64,000 bases of DNA from Amborella trichopoda (taxonomy: Eukaryota > Streptophyta > Magnoliopsida > Amborellales > Amborellaceae), in contig NW_006499897.1 of assembly GCF_000471905.2 (NCBI RefSeq), positions 5,560,686 through 5,624,685 of the forward strand, read 5' to 3'. Below the pieces are notes generated by a model that did no database searches, was not told the DNA's origin, and worked only from the letters and a program-made list of their open reading frames with translations. Shown piece after piece: positions 43,945 to 56,534 of this stretch; the stretch's first letter is position 1, and every line of letters begins with the position of its first letter. The position numbers and the translations under genes were made by a program.

Positions 43945-45944
43945 CGAAAGAAAGACCTATATGATCTTTTATCGGGGAATATTATTATTATTATTATTTT
44001 ACCCATTTCTTTTGGAAAAAGATCACTTACAGGTGGTCTTTATTACAACAAGATAATTTTCAAAATAAAATCAATATAACAATAAAACCAAGATCTTAAC
44101 AACTTGATGTCGTTGAAACAACTATGCACTTTGATATGCTTAATAATATAAAGATAAAATTGCAAGAAACAAAAATACAGGATGCCAGAGATTACCTCAA
44201 CCATGCTTATTACAATCCACATCGAGTCAACGGTATCTGATGGCGCGGGATCAACAGTTTAGCTTCAATCTCAAATTGGGAAAGCAAATTTCGGTCAAAT
44301 TGAGTATGCACCCTTAATCTCTACAAACTCTAACCTCAAAATTTTCTTGGCTTAACCCTATTCCCAACCCTTAGTATATTTAGGACACGGGAGAGAAAGT
44401 GGGAGATCTAGGGTTGGGGCGTGCCCCTCTAGAGGCTTTAGAGAGAGAAGGTTAGAGAGAGAAAGTTGGAGAGAGAGACCCAGAGGAGAGAGAGTGGGGC
44501 GTGCGCCTATGGGAGAAAGAGGAGAGAAAGTTGTGGGAGAAAGAAAGGTGTAGAGAATAGGGAGGGCTACACCCTTATTTATAGTGCAAAATTAGGTTTA
44601 GGGTTTCTCACAGTTTGCATCTTTGTTGAGATTGAATACGGACCGTTGATCAGGGCGACTTGTGGCGTGAGAGATCTGAGTCATCCATTCTATAGATGGG
44701 TCGTCAACATTATGTAATGTACATCGACTATTATCCACCTTTTCTTAACTATTTTCCCATTATTAAAAAATAGATAAAATATATTTAATTAAAATATTAT
44801 GATTTCCAATCCATAACATAATTTTATAAAATATTTCAAAGATATATCAAGTCAGTATTCTCTTTCAATAGTTGGTCAATATATGGTCAAAATATTCCCA
44901 TATCTCTATTTGACCACATGCCATATAATATCTTACCAAATCTTTGAGAAAACTTGATCAAAAAGCAATCAACCAAGAGTTGGGGCGTGCCACCCATGTG
45001 TGGCATGTGTGGGCCCCTCCCACATGGTACATGGTGGGGCCATGTGCACTATGGGCCGCCATGATATTTTATGTAATTTTAAAATTAATAAAAATGACTT
45101 CTAAAATAGTATTTGATTTTATAGTTTTGTAAAATCAATATCTTTATTTTTAAAAGTCCAAAAATTATAAATAAAATATCAAGAGACTCATAAAAATTCA
45201 AATAATAATTCTAAAATAATTTTTATCATAAAAACAAACATAATTAAATTAATATGATGGGAAATGGATTCATATGGTTTAGGAATTTAATCAACAATCA
45301 TGGGAGCACTCCACCTTCAACTGTGGACTACAGATCGCACATGCTTTATCGAACCGACCCAGTATTTCCCATGACCCACATTCCAAGCAAGGGCTCATTA
45401 GCGGGTCACCAAAGTCTGACCGATGAGCCAAGGAATCGTATTCCCAGTCTGTGGATTATAGGTTCTCCCCTAAATACGAGTCAATGTTACTAAAACCTTA
45501 TGCGACCATAGCTTTATGGCACACTGGGGTATCTCTCGCACATGCATATGCTTCACCCTAAAAGGTGGATTTTTGGTTTTCCAGAGCGATGTATCGATAG
45601 GCATGCCGTATGATGGTATATGGATAAGGTTTTGGCTTCTGTATTTGTAGGCCACCATCACTCACAAGGGTCACACAATCCCTCGGCTCACTCATCCAAG
45701 CATGTTTTCAGACCTCATCAAGGGCTAACCCGTAAACCGTCCTCGGTTTGTTCTTTATGCCCAGGTAACATGGGTTTTTTCCAACCGACTGGCCTAGATA
45801 GTCAATACATATCGGTATCTGTAAATACTATTTGTATAGCACAGTCCACGAGGCACCACACTCCCACTGAGTTTATGTTCCGCTTTATCAAATGTTTTTG
45901 TTACAAACACTCATAAGACCTTTAAAGGTAATAGAAACTCAACA
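43945..45944 (-). repeat. Left LTR of the copia element (its 3' LTR)
   Basis: Plus-strand text starts CGAAAGAAAGACC (TG changed to CG) and ends AATAGAAACTCAACA. Length 2000 bp, against 1982 bp on the right. On the minus strand, TATAAATA (44583-44576) is followed by a GA/CT-rich leader. Confidence 0.92.
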
Positions 45945-45958
45945 TCTCCCACTTCACC
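45945..45958 (-). other. Polypurine tract of the copia element
   Basis: Minus-strand GGTGAAGTGGGAGA touches the 3' LTR, the expected place and composition. Confidence 0.85.
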
Positions 45959-45968
45959 TTTGAAAGCC

Positions 45969-48900
45969 TTATATTCTCTCTTCATCACTCTCTCTCATCC
46001 ACATCTCTCTTACATGTCTTACAAAAACATTAAGGGCAATCCCCTTAGTTAGAAGATCTGCGATCATCAGATTTGTGAATATGTAGTTAATCTTGATCTC
46101 TTTCAATCTCACTGCATTCCTCAGGTGATAGAAATAGGGTTTGATATGCTTGAAATTCTTATGAAACTGTGGCTCTTTTGATACGTAAATTGTCGCTGCT
46201 TTGTCACAAAAAATTCTTACTGCCTCACAACGTACAGGATGAAAATTGAGCTGATTAATAAACTTCTTAATCCATACAACCTCCTTGGCCGCTAGACAGC
46301 GTGCCACATATTCAGCTTTCATGGTGGATAATACTACTATATCTTGTTTTTTCGACTTCCAAGAAACTACACCCCCTCCAACTATAAACACATATCCAGA
46401 TGTAGACTTCGCTTCATCTGGATCCGCGAGATAGCTTGCATCTCAATATCCCTCTATTATTATTTCAGTTCCCCCTTGTATGTAAACGTATAAATCATGG
46501 GCCCTTATAAATATCTTAAAATCATCTTCACTGCTTTCCAATGCTCCTCTTCAGGATTGCTTTGGAAACGACTAACCAAGCTCATGATGAAAGACAAGTC
46601 AGGTCTTGTTCCTGTCATGGCGTACATAAGGGATCCAACTGCGTTCCTATAAGGCACTCTCTCCATAGCTCTTTTATCAACATCTTCGGTATGACACATT
46701 TTACTACTGAGCTTCGTCTTTTTGTCTATTAGGGTAGACATGGGTATACACATACTCATATCAAACTTTTTCAGTATCCTCTTATAGTAGGTTGCCTAGG
46801 GAAGTTAGATAATCTTGTCTATCCTGTTTCTTATTATCTTGATGCCTAATACATATGAAGCTTCTCCAAGATCCTTCATATCAAAGTGTTGCGCAAGGAA
46901 ATTTTTGTCTTTACTACTAAGGCAATTGAGCTACTAATAATTAACATATCATCCACATATAATGATATAAAGACCACATCATTCCCACTGACCTTTTGAT
47001 ATATGCAGTAATCCTCATTACTTGTAGAGAATCTTGCGAGAGCAAGGGTCTCTTGAAATTTTATGTACCACTGTCGCGATACTTGTTTTAGGCCAAAAAG
47101 GGATTTATTAAGTTTTCATACTAGGTTTTCTTCCCCTTTTTCTTCAAATCCCTCAGATTGAGTCATGTAAATTTCTTCTTCTAAATCCCCATTTAGAAAC
47201 GTTGTTTTGACATCTGAAGGACCTCAAATTCAAAATGGGTTGCTATAGCTATAAGGATTCTGATAGATGAGAATTTGGCAACAGGGGAAAAGGTTTATTC
47301 ATAATCTATCACTTCCTTTTGGGTGAAACATTTTGCAACCAACCTAGCTTTGTATCTTTCTATTTTCCCTTATGAATTCAACTTTTTCTTGAAAATCCAT
47401 TTACAACCAATGGACTTACATTTCCGAAGTAGAGGTATTAATTCCCACACATGGTTTTGGTTAATTGAAGCATATTCATCTTTCATGGCTTCTACCTAGT
47501 ATTCATTTTCAGGACAATTCAAGGCTTCATGGTAAGTTTTAAGCTTAGAATTTGGATCTTCCCCAACTCTATCATAATGTTCCCCAAGGTAGACAAATTG
47601 TTCTAGGTATAAAGGTGGTCTACTGATTCGGTTACTTCGTCTTGGTTCAGGTAGATGTTCACTTTCTTTAGAGAGTTTAGGTTCAGGCTGTGATTATTTT
47701 GAATTTTCAGGTTCGGGTTCTCGAATCACATCCTTGTCTTTCGCCTCCTCATAGAAGTTGGCTTGTTTTCTACTCACCCTTGCTTCAAGGAATTCTTCTT
47801 TAAAAAAGTGTACATTGCGGCTCTCAATGACCGCTCATGTTTCAAGGTTGTAAAATCGATACCCCTTACCATGATCTGGGTAACCAATGAAAATGGACTT
47901 GACAGTATTGGGTTGAAGTTTGGTTCTATTTTGGTGTGGGATGAGAACATGGGCTGAGCAACCCCAAACTTTTAAGTGATCAAGGGAGGGAGTACGACCT
48001 ATGAAAATTTCGAGATGATTAAGTGGGGCAGCTTTTGTGGGAGTTCGATTAAGGATATAACATGCTGTCAACATGATTTCTCCCCAAAAGTCTAAAGATA
48101 GACTAGCATGCCTCATCATACTCCTTACCATTTTCCCCAATGTCCTATTTTGTCTCTCGGCTACACCATTTTGTTTCAGAGTATATAGTATGGTGTACTG
48201 ATGGATGATTCCATTTTTAACACAGAGTTCTTTGAATAATTTAAAAGAATATTCCCCCCCTCTATCAGTTCTAAGGACTTTGATTTCAAGTTTGTTTTAT
48301 TCTTTACTTTGGCTTTATATACTTTGAATTTTTCTAGGGCTTCAGATTTTGTGTGAATAAGGTACATATGACCATATCGCGAGTGGTTATCTATAACAGT
48401 GATGAAATATCTTTTACTACTTTTGATGGTCACATTCATAGGTCCACATATGTCACTATGAATCATTTTTAAAACGTTAGTAGCTCTTTTTGCCCAAGTG
48501 GTATTTTTTCTTATTAATTTTCTTTGTACACAATACTCGCACACTTTCGATAAATCTCCCTTATAATTTTGAAGATTGTCGTCATTTTTCAATCTTTCTA
48601 TTCGTTTAATATTAATGTGTCCTAACCTCATATGCCACAGGGTAGCATCTAATTCATTATGAGACGAGGCATAAGCAACATTCTCTTTTATTTCAATAGT
48701 AAATAGCCCGTCTATAAGTCCTCCAGTCAGGATAACATCTTTCCCCTTCTTGACCACCACTTTCTCCCCAATGAAAGTGGTCATAAATCTAGCCATAGCC
48801 ATCTTTGGAACCGAAATCAAGCACTTTCTCATATTAGGAGCATAAAGTGCTTGCTTTAGGATTATGATGCTCACATTCTTCAATTTCAGCTCAAAATCTC

Positions 48901-49887
48901 CAACTCCGAGTACAACGGTTTTTTTATTTCCTCTCAAATAAATATGTTGTTGTCCTGGCCCCATGGGAGTGAAATAGTGAAAACCTTCCTTGGTGTTCGT
49001 GACATGAGCCGTGGCCCCCGAGTCAAGACACCAAGAAGCTCCCTTGAGGTCAGCCAGCATAGACTCAAACACCACACATGTCAATTCCTTATTGGTTCCT
49101 CCAGATTTGTTGAACCGACAGTTATTGGTTATGTGGCCCACTTTCTTGCAAATAAAAAAGCAAGTTCGAGTCTCTCTATTTCCTCCCTTATTTCCAAAAT
49201 CCTTTTTTTTTTAAATCTCTTCTCTTCCCACAATTATTTTTTCCCTTTCTTTTCTTATATTTAAAAGATGGTGGAAATTTTACTATATGCATAGCTTCCC
49301 TTGGAGTTATTGTCAGTACTTGCTTTGAGTTCCTTCTTTCTTCTTCTCCCCTGATTATGGTGATAAGCTCATCCAGTCTTGATACTTTTTTTCTGGCCGA
49401 GATTGAAGATACGAAAGTCTCCCTTGAATTAGGAAGTGAATTCATAAGATGAAGCACTTGCATGGGTTCAATCGGTTTCATGCTTGTGTCATCTAACTCT
49501 TTGACTAGTGCACGAAAAGTGTGCACATGTATACTTTTTCATGGCCATGGCTTGCTTTATGAGAGAGGAGTCATCATACTCTCTTTCAAGTTTATCAAAA
49601 ATTCTACTTGCAGTAGAAATTGACTCATACTCGGAAGCAAATGGGTTAGTCATGGCGCATAAAAGAATATTCTTGTATCTCAAGTTCCTCTTCTTCCAAG
49701 TGGCATGCTCATCTTTGATTACTTGAAATAAGTCGTCACTTGGACAATAAGGACGATGCTCATAGAGCATCTCATGCAAGTTTTCTTCCTCAAGCACACA
49801 TCGCATCTTTCTTCTCCAAGAAATATAATTGGTCCTATCAAACCTTTCGGCTTTTAGGATATCAGAGAGGAAGATACGTGTGGCCAT
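45969..49887 (-). pseudogene. Copia Gag-Pol polyprotein, broken
   Basis: The start ATG at 49887 opens MATRIFLSDILKAERFDRTN, a typical copia Gag (UBN2-like, to about 49190). A zinc knuckle follows (CFFICKKVGHITNNC, one residue too many between the first two Cys). Protease WCLDSGATAHVTN has its Asp at about 49024. The pre-integrase LWHMRLGHIN and CEYC zinc-binding pair, then integrase IHSDICGP and FITVIDNHSRY (48700-48350), follow. The second catalytic Asp region is corrupted (LELIEGGN). The Glu of NGVAERQNR follows after a frame change (about 48160). RT has an intact LYVDDMLI at about 46965-46940 in a frame broken by several stops. RNase H ends 46391-45969 (LSTMKAEYVA, ADLLTKG). Not functional. 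Confidence 0.9.
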
Positions 49888-49945
49888 ATCTTTAATTCTC
49901 AAGCATAACTTAAAAAAGACTCTTAATGGCAATCAAGTGACTTCA

Positions 49946-49956
49946 CTCTGATACCA
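49946..49956 (-). other. Primer binding site, tRNA-iMet type
   Basis: Minus-strand TGGTATCAGAG lies one base from the right LTR. It is the standard initiator-tRNA primer site of plant copia elements. Confidence 0.92.
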
Positions 49957-49957
49957 A

Positions 49958-51939
49958 TGAAAGAAATACCTATGTGATCTTTTATCGAGGAATAATTTTT
50001 TTTTGTTTTTATTTTATTGTTTCACTCCTTTCTTTTGGTAAAAGATCACTTACATGTGGTCTTTATTACAATAAGATAAATTTCAAAATAAAATCAACAT
50101 AATAATAAACCAAGATCTTAACAACTTGATGCTATTGAAACCACTATGCACTATGTTATGCTTGATAATATAAAGAAAATTGCAAGAAACAAAAATAGAT
50201 GATATCGACGATTACCTCAACCGGGGCTTATTACTCCCACACCAAGTCACCAACATTTGATGGCGCGGGATCAATGGTTTAGCTTTAACCTCGAACCGAG
50301 AAAGCAAATTTCGGCCAAACTGAGTATGCACCCTTAAATCTCTACAAACTCTAACCCCCAAAATTTCTTAGCTAACCCTAATTTCCCAACCTTTAGTATT
50401 TTTAGGGCATGAGAGAGAAAGTGAGAACCCTAGGGTTGAGGTGTGTCCCTCTAGAGGCTTAGGAGAGAGAAGGTTAGAGAGAGAAAGTTGGAGAGAGATT
50501 TAGAGGAGAGAGAGTGGGGGTGCCCCTATGGCGAGAGAGGAGAGAGAGTTGTGGGAGAGAGAATAGGGAGAGTACGCCCATATTTATAGTGCAAAATTAG
50601 GTTTAGGATTTCTCACAGTTTGTTTCTTTGTTGAGATTGAATATGGACAGTTGATCAGGGTGACTTGTGGGATGAGAGATCTGAGCCATCCATTCTATAG
50701 ATGGGCCATCAACTTTATGAACGGTGCATAGACCATTATCCCCATTTTCTTAACCATTTTTTCATTATTAGAAAATAGATAAAATATATCTAATTAAAAT
50801 ATTATGATTTCCAATCCATAGCATAATATTTCACAAAATATTCCAAAGATATATTAAGTCAATATTCTCTTTCTATATTTAGTCAATATATGGTCAAAAT
50901 ATTTCCATATCTCTATTTGACAACACGTCATATAATATCTTACCAAAACTTTGAGAAAACTTGATAAAAAAAGCAATCAACCAAGAGGTGGGGCGTGCCA
51001 CCCATGTGTAGTATGTGTGGGCCCCACCCACATGGTACATAGTGGGCCCATGTGCACTATGGGCCCCCATGATATTTTATGTAATTTTAAATTTAATAAA
51101 ATGAATTCTAAAATATTATTTGAATTTTATAGTTTTGTAAAATCAATATCTTTATTTTTATAAGTCTAAAAATTATAAATAAAATACCAAGACACTTAAA
51201 AAAATTCAAATAATAATTCTAAAATAATTTCTATCATAAAAAAAACATAATTAAATTAATATGATGGGAAATAGATTCATATGGTCTAGGAATTTAATCA
51301 ACAATTATGGGGCACTCCACCTTCAACTGTGAACTACAGACCACACATGCTTTATCGAACCGACTCAGTGTTTTCTATGACCCACAGTCCAAACATAGGC
51401 TCATTAGGAGGTCACCAAAGTCTGGTCGATGAGCTAATGGGTCACAGTTACAGTCTGTGGATTACAGGTCCTCCCCTAGAGACAAGTCAATGTCACCAAG
51501 ACCTTTTGCGACCACAACCCTATGACGCATAGGCCTATCTCCCTCACATGCATACGCTTTACCCTAAAAGTGGATTTCTGGTTTTCCTTGATGATCTATT
51601 GATATGAATGCCGTGTGATGGTACATGGATAAGATTTTGACCCATGTCTTTGCAGGCCACCATCACACACAATCTCTCAGCTCACTCATCCGGACATGTT
51701 CTCCGACCTCATCAAGGGCTAACTCATAAACCCTCATCGATTTATTCTTCATACCCAGATAATATTGGTTTTTTCCAACCGACTGGCCTAGATCGTCAAG
51801 CACATATCGGTATCTGTAAACACTATTTGCATAGCATGGTCCACAATGGACCACACTCCCACTGAGTTTATGCTTCATTGTTTCAAATGTTTTTGTTACA
51901 AACACTCATAAGACCTATAAAGGCCACATAAACCCAACA
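49958..51939 (-). repeat. Right LTR of the copia element (its 5' LTR)
   Basis: Plus-strand text starts TGAAAGAAATACC and ends CACATAAACCCAACA. Its GA-rich block (50405-50570) and 3' blocks match the left LTR throughout. Confidence 0.92.
50577..50590 (-). promoter_or_regulatory. TATA box of the copia 5' LTR
   Basis: Minus-strand CACTATAAATATGGG (TATAAATA at 50588-50581) is conserved in the left LTR and, as a variant, in the solo LTR (31399-31408). It lies just upstream of a CT-rich stretch, the usual place for the LTR start site. Confidence 0.65.
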
Positions 51940-51944
51940 GTCTG

Positions 51945-52424
51945 GTGTTCAAATTACCAGACAGCTCTTTGGCTCCTTTTAAGCGTTGAAGCCAAAACCT
52001 AAGCTGGAGACGGTCACTCCAATGGATGAGAGTTTAGAGAGAGAGAGGAGATGAGAGAGAAATAGTGCAGTCTTCTTTTTCTCTCTCATAAAAACAAGTT
52101 AGAGAGATATAGAGATTAAGAGGAAGATGCCCAATGTTTTCGGTTTCTGAACTTTCTATCTCTAGAAAAGCAAAGACCGATCTATCTATCAAACGAAGTA
52201 CTTGTACAAAAGATGGCTCCCCATTCCACCTCCCAACTTCGTACATACGACACCCAGTTTACACTCTGATCTCCCATCATCCAATTTGCCCCACCACAGA
52301 CGTGAGACAATCTCTCCTCTCTCTCTATCTCTCTATGTAAGGCATCAACCATCAACCTGCTACATTTCTAATAGCCAGAAGAAAAACAAGGCAACTCAGG
52401 TCAAAATCATTGCCCATACATATT
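51945..52424. other. Unassigned stretch with GA and CT tracts
   Basis: GAGAGAGAGAGGAGATGAGAG (52031-52051) and a CT-rich tract (52310-52335) frame 250 bp of ordinary composition. Plus-strand frames at 52134-52340 and 52202-52447 have no recognisable motif. Confidence 0.35.
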
Positions 52425-52690
52425 ATTTTTTTAATTTGATTGTTTAGAGCTTCACTCTTATATAATTTTTTTCTTTAATTTTTGTACATTGAAGTCAAAA
52501 TCATTCTTGTCCATTAAAATTTAAAATGGGTGGTTGCAATAGTGTCATTACATAGACATCAAGTTAAAAAAACATAAGAAAATTTTGAACTTAGTTATTC
52601 ACACCAGACCATTCAATTTGACATCTAATGAGTGTGGATGATTGTGACTTTCATGTATAAAAGATAAATGATCTCTTTATAGACAATCCC
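52425..52690. mobile_element. MITE family A right end next to a family B copy
   Basis: TTTGATTGTTTAGAGCTTCA (about 52436) is a lone family A end. It runs into a family B element (52468-52690) ending ATAGACAATCCCTTA. Confidence 0.6.
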
Positions 52691-52716
52691 TTATATTAAA
52701 TCAATAGCAACGTATA

Positions 52717-54070
52717 TAAAGAGACTACTTACTTTTAGCACATGGAGGTCGCAATCACTCTTTTCCTTCATGTGAAAGGAAAATATATATTGTATATACG
52801 GTTAATATGGAAGGTATATATGTAATCAGTAAATATGGGAAGGGTGGTACCATATCTTGTATTTTATATTAAGTCTGGATAAAGTATGGGTGTCTATAAT
52901 TTAGTTTTATTATTATCATCTATAATTTGTCTATAAAAGATTAGTCTGTATATTCATATCAATAAATGGACACTGAAGTATTGTCATTGATTTTCAAGAC
53001 GAGTTTGTTGCTTACCCAATCCGTTTAACTTTTGTCAAGTCGTGTTTCGACTCTCTGATCTGAGCCCTTATGTTGAGTTATATTTCGACTCTCTACAAAA
53101 CAACAACTGAGTTGTGTTTTCAACTCCCTGTAAAAGCCTGTCTTAGCCTCACAAATGCGGACAGTCTCCCAGCAACCAGATGAAACTTTTAAGCCAAGCC
53201 TGAACTTCCTGCATCTTATCCAACTCGAGTTGTCTGTGAAAGTGAGTTCTCCTAGGGACCCAACCCCTTCTTTGAGGGCCTCAAAAGAGGCCTCTTGTGT
53301 TCACGTTCCTTTACCACATGGCTTTCAAATTCTTCTTGGGTCCAGTTGTCTTCATCATCATTGTTGAAGTCACCTTCGAGTTCTATTAGCCCTTTCAAGT
53401 GCCATTCTATTTTTTCGGTTATCTTGATTGTTTTTTATCTCCAGTGAAGACTTGAAGTTTTCATTCATGGTTGAACTCCGATTTGCTGCTCTGTTCTTAC
53501 CTTCTGTCTTTGAGGCCTGTTGATCCGCCGTCATTCCGCTACTAATTTATACGCTTGTTGATCATGCAATATGAGTATGCACCTGAAAATCCAACTGTTC
53601 GTTTTCGCGACTTAGTGTTCAAACTCCAACTGCTCCCTCTCATAGCAACTTGAGTTTGATGGGGAGTGTGAAAGGAAAGTATATATTGTATATACAATTA
53701 ATATGAAAAGTGTATATGCAATCAGTATATATGAGAAGGGTAGTACCATATCTCGTATTTTATGGTTAGTCTGGATATAGTATGGGTGTCTATGATTTAA
53801 TTTCTATTATTGTTATCGATAATTTGTCTATAAAAGACAAATATGTATATTCATATCAATAAATGGACACGGAGTTTTTTCATAAAAACCTAAGACTCTT
53901 CACACTTCATATTTCAAATTAGGTGGTTGTGAACATGTTATTGACTGCACTCGAAGTTTCCAAAAAAAAAATTCTCAAACTTTGTGATACATTCTAATCC
54001 ATCAAATTTGAGATATATCATTACGAGTAACTGTGACCTCCTTGTGTGAAAGATAAATGGTACAATCCCT
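52717..54070. mobile_element. MITE family B copy, split by the TRIM
   Basis: The left piece (52717-52770) has ACTTACTTTTAGCACATGG and GGAGGTCGCAATCACTC. The right piece (53895-54070) has TTTCAAATTAGGTGGTTGTG and GTAACTGTGACCTCCTTGTG and ends GGTACAATCCC. Joined, they give an ordinary family B element. Confidence 0.75.
52771..53894 (+). mobile_element. TRIM (miniature LTR retrotransposon), 1124 bp
   Basis: Two direct repeats of exactly 228 bp (52771-52998 and 53667-53894) both begin TGTGAAAGGAAA and contain ATATATTGTATATAC and TCAATAAATGGACAC. A copia-like polypurine tract, TTTGATGGGGAG, touches the second repeat (53655-53666). The 668-bp interior has no retrotransposon domain; a short frame (53155-53367) has no motif. 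No standard primer site was seen after the first repeat. It was probably mobilised by a copia element. Confidence 0.85.
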
Positions 54071-54838
54071 CGATTATTTTGTGGTACTACTATAACCCTA
54101 ATGAGCAATTACATAAATTATAGTGGTCAGCAACTGGATGAGGACTTGTTAATGTCCCATGAACCTTTGCAGTAGTCGGGGTGCTTGATACCAAATTAGC
54201 ATCTGTGCCTAAGGTTGTGAACTCCAAGATGTGAATAACCCTAAAAAATAGGGTGCAGGTCATTGGAAAAGGCATAGGCATTTGCTTGAGAAGTGTGCCC
54301 CTTAGGCATTGGTTCCATATTGTGACCATTTCTAAGACTCCTGTCGATGGATCCAAGTAAGTGATAATTTGTTTTCAAAAACTTCAAATTCTCTTATCAT
54401 TCTCTAGTGTCTATACTTTTAGAAGATGAAAAGTCTATGGTACATTATTCCTACGTTCTTGTGCACTTCCTTTTACAAAAATTTGACTTCAAGACGGATT
54501 TAAGATCTGAAACATATTTTTAAGATGCATTTTTAGTTTGAGCCTATGATTTTCCATCTCAAAAAACAATGCATCTGTGATGACCTGCAAAGAATTAGAG
54601 GGGAAATAAAACAAAAAGTTTGGTTTCTAAAGTTAAAAATCTTTTTTTTTTTTTTATATTCTTGAATATAATAGTCGAGATTATCAACCTGTTAAATTTT
54701 TAGAAAATCTATCACAATGATAATTTTATGAAAAAAGAGCACATTGACTTTCACGTGACACACCAAATACCCATCCTTTACTTTGTAGCAAATGATACAA
54801 TAGTGAGATTATCACATGTTTTCTTTTTCTTTTAATGC
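54071..54838. other. Unassigned stretch
   Basis: No recognisable gene, repeat or RNA. Contains a T-run at 54643-54656. Confidence 0.3.
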
Positions 54839-54839
54839 T

Positions 54840-55330
54840 GGATTCTCATTTCTTTTCTTTTTTTAACATTAACGAAGAATTTCAATTAATAAAAAAGAAT
54901 TGCAGGTGATAAAAACATAAATTCACTAGAAGTGACCGCCAACGAAGATTGTTCGACTCCTTCCATAGCTAAAGAATCCGCTTCCATACTGGCCTCCAAC
55001 ATTTAGAGTATGTAGAATGTCTCATATCTCATGAATGATTGAAGTAAGCCTCCCGGGTATATTTGTTTCGTCTTTACTCCAAATAATATTTGTGGAATTA
55101 CCTTCTATAATCTTATCCCCCTCAAATCTTAAAAGAAGTTTTATCCAATCCGAAAGACCTCTAGCTTTAGCTTCATTTACTGTAGTGAAACCTCATGGAC
55201 CTGAATATGAACACACAATGATAGCTTCTCATTTCTATTTGTATGAGCGCTAGAGACTGCTATAACCACAAGCCTTCTCAACATAAATTTCTATCCAAGG
55301 TTTCATATAAATTGGGAGAACCAGTGTTTT
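54840..55330 (-). pseudogene. LINE-derived RNase H remnant, 5'-truncated
   Basis: Minus-strand reading in two frames gives an RVT_3-type RNase H: LSDWIKLLLRFEGDKIIEG, NIIWSKDE, RLTSIIHEI, then MEADSLAMEGVEQSSLAV. The pattern EGNS...EADSLA(M/K)EGV is the C-terminal end of plant LINE ORF2. A T-rich run at 54848-54865 is probably the poly(A) tail, so this is a 3' fragment of a short insertion. Confidence 0.65.
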
Positions 55331-56117
55331 AAAGGCCCATTATCCATCATTAATTGCCTGTTCGCATCAAGAACTGACTTAGACTGCAATTGGTTCTCGG
55401 AAGGTATCGTTACCGGCTCGGTTGCCTCTTAAAATCATTTTTTTTTTCCAGATACTTCTAAATTCAATAATAAACCTCTATTTTAGTTATTTTTTATTTT
55501 TGAATTTTTACTTGATTACCAATTTGGACTAATATAGACCGATCCAGACTGGGCATCCTCATTATTTAGCATAAATATGTGAGAAGGGTGATCCAATCTA
55601 CCGATCTGGATTTTAAAACTAAACCAAGGCGTAAATTTCGAAAATTATTTGAGGAGCCAATGAGAATTATTGATTGGATAAAAATTACAAAGCTAGGGTA
55701 CACCAATTTGGATAAACATTACACGTGGCTGACGCCAACATGCCTCCTTTGGACTGAAAAAAGCACTCCATTTGACCAACCCTAGTTTTGACCACCTTGA
55801 AGAGAAACTGCCCCTTGGAGTAGAGACAAAAAGGACACTCACCCCCCTTCTTTCTCTCCAACCGAAGGACATTTATTCTCTCTCTAAGTCAATTTATCTC
55901 TCTCTTCTCCCCCCAAGATAATATACTCCTCCCTTCAAGTCACTTCCTAATGACTAAATGGACTATGTGGAAGACAATTAAAATTTCTCTTCTTTCTCTC
56001 TATATCACATGTTATCTCTCTTCTTTCTCTATCCATTGCAATTACACTCTCCCTACCCAAATAGTGTTATTCACTTTTGTGGTTTCATGATTGAGTATGG
56101 TACACTTCTAACGCTCT
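55331..56117. other. Unassigned stretch
   Basis: No gene recognised. A few short motifs (GGCTCGGTTGCC near 55413, GACCGATCCAGACTGG near 55536) hint at a decayed hAT-like element. 55850-56050 is CT-rich. Confidence 0.3.
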
Positions 56118-56126
56118 TTCAAAATT

Positions 56127-56521
56127 GGGTGCGTTTTGTATAGAGTCCACGCTCTAAACGATCGTATTTGAACCCACCTTCAAATAGTATCATGAAATAT
56201 AGTTTTAATATTAGAAATTTTTATAATAGCCTTAAAATATATTTTTATTTTTAATTATACAATTTAAAACTTTAAAAAATAGTGTAGATTGAGTAGATCT
56301 ATGAAAAGTTGAAAATCTTGAAAATTGACGGTCAAAATATGTGATACAAGATGTACTATTGTCAAAACTTGACATCCATTTTTTTTTCATGTCCATGCAT
56401 CTTGATGTCGAGATGATCAATTTGATGTTATTTGGGTATCAAAACAACTTCATCTAGTGAAATTTTTGAGGTAAACTCTAATTTGATTGTTTAGAGCCTA
56501 GGCTCTATACAAACTTTTCCC
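56127..56521. mobile_element. MITE family A copy, reference quality (395 bp)
   Basis: Perfect 9-bp target duplication TTCAAAATT (56118-56126 and 56522-56530). Left end GGGTGCGTTTTGTATAGAGT, right end CTAGGCTCTATACAAACTTT then TCCC. Length equals that of 29159-29553. The interior has CATCTTGATGTCGAGATGAT. Confidence 0.92.
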
Positions 56522-56534
56522 TTCAAAATTTGAA

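Larger units (their letters stand above)
43945..51939 (-). mobile_element. Ty1/copia LTR retrotransposon (8.0 kb, minus strand)
   Basis: Two about 2.0-kb LTRs flank a single minus-strand gag-pol. The tRNA-iMet-type primer site (49946-49956) and purine tract (45945-45958) sit at the correct LTR edges. Target-site flanks read GTTTG (42795-42799, before the duplicated LTR start), ATCTG (43940-43944) and GTCTG (51940-51944), consistent with a mutated 5-bp duplication. Domain order Gag, PR, INT, RT, RH is the copia order. Confidence 0.92.

Noticed and set aside
52134-52447. Frames that could be an exon after the copia element
   Set aside because: No motif, no credible splice sites, and CT-rich low complexity in part.
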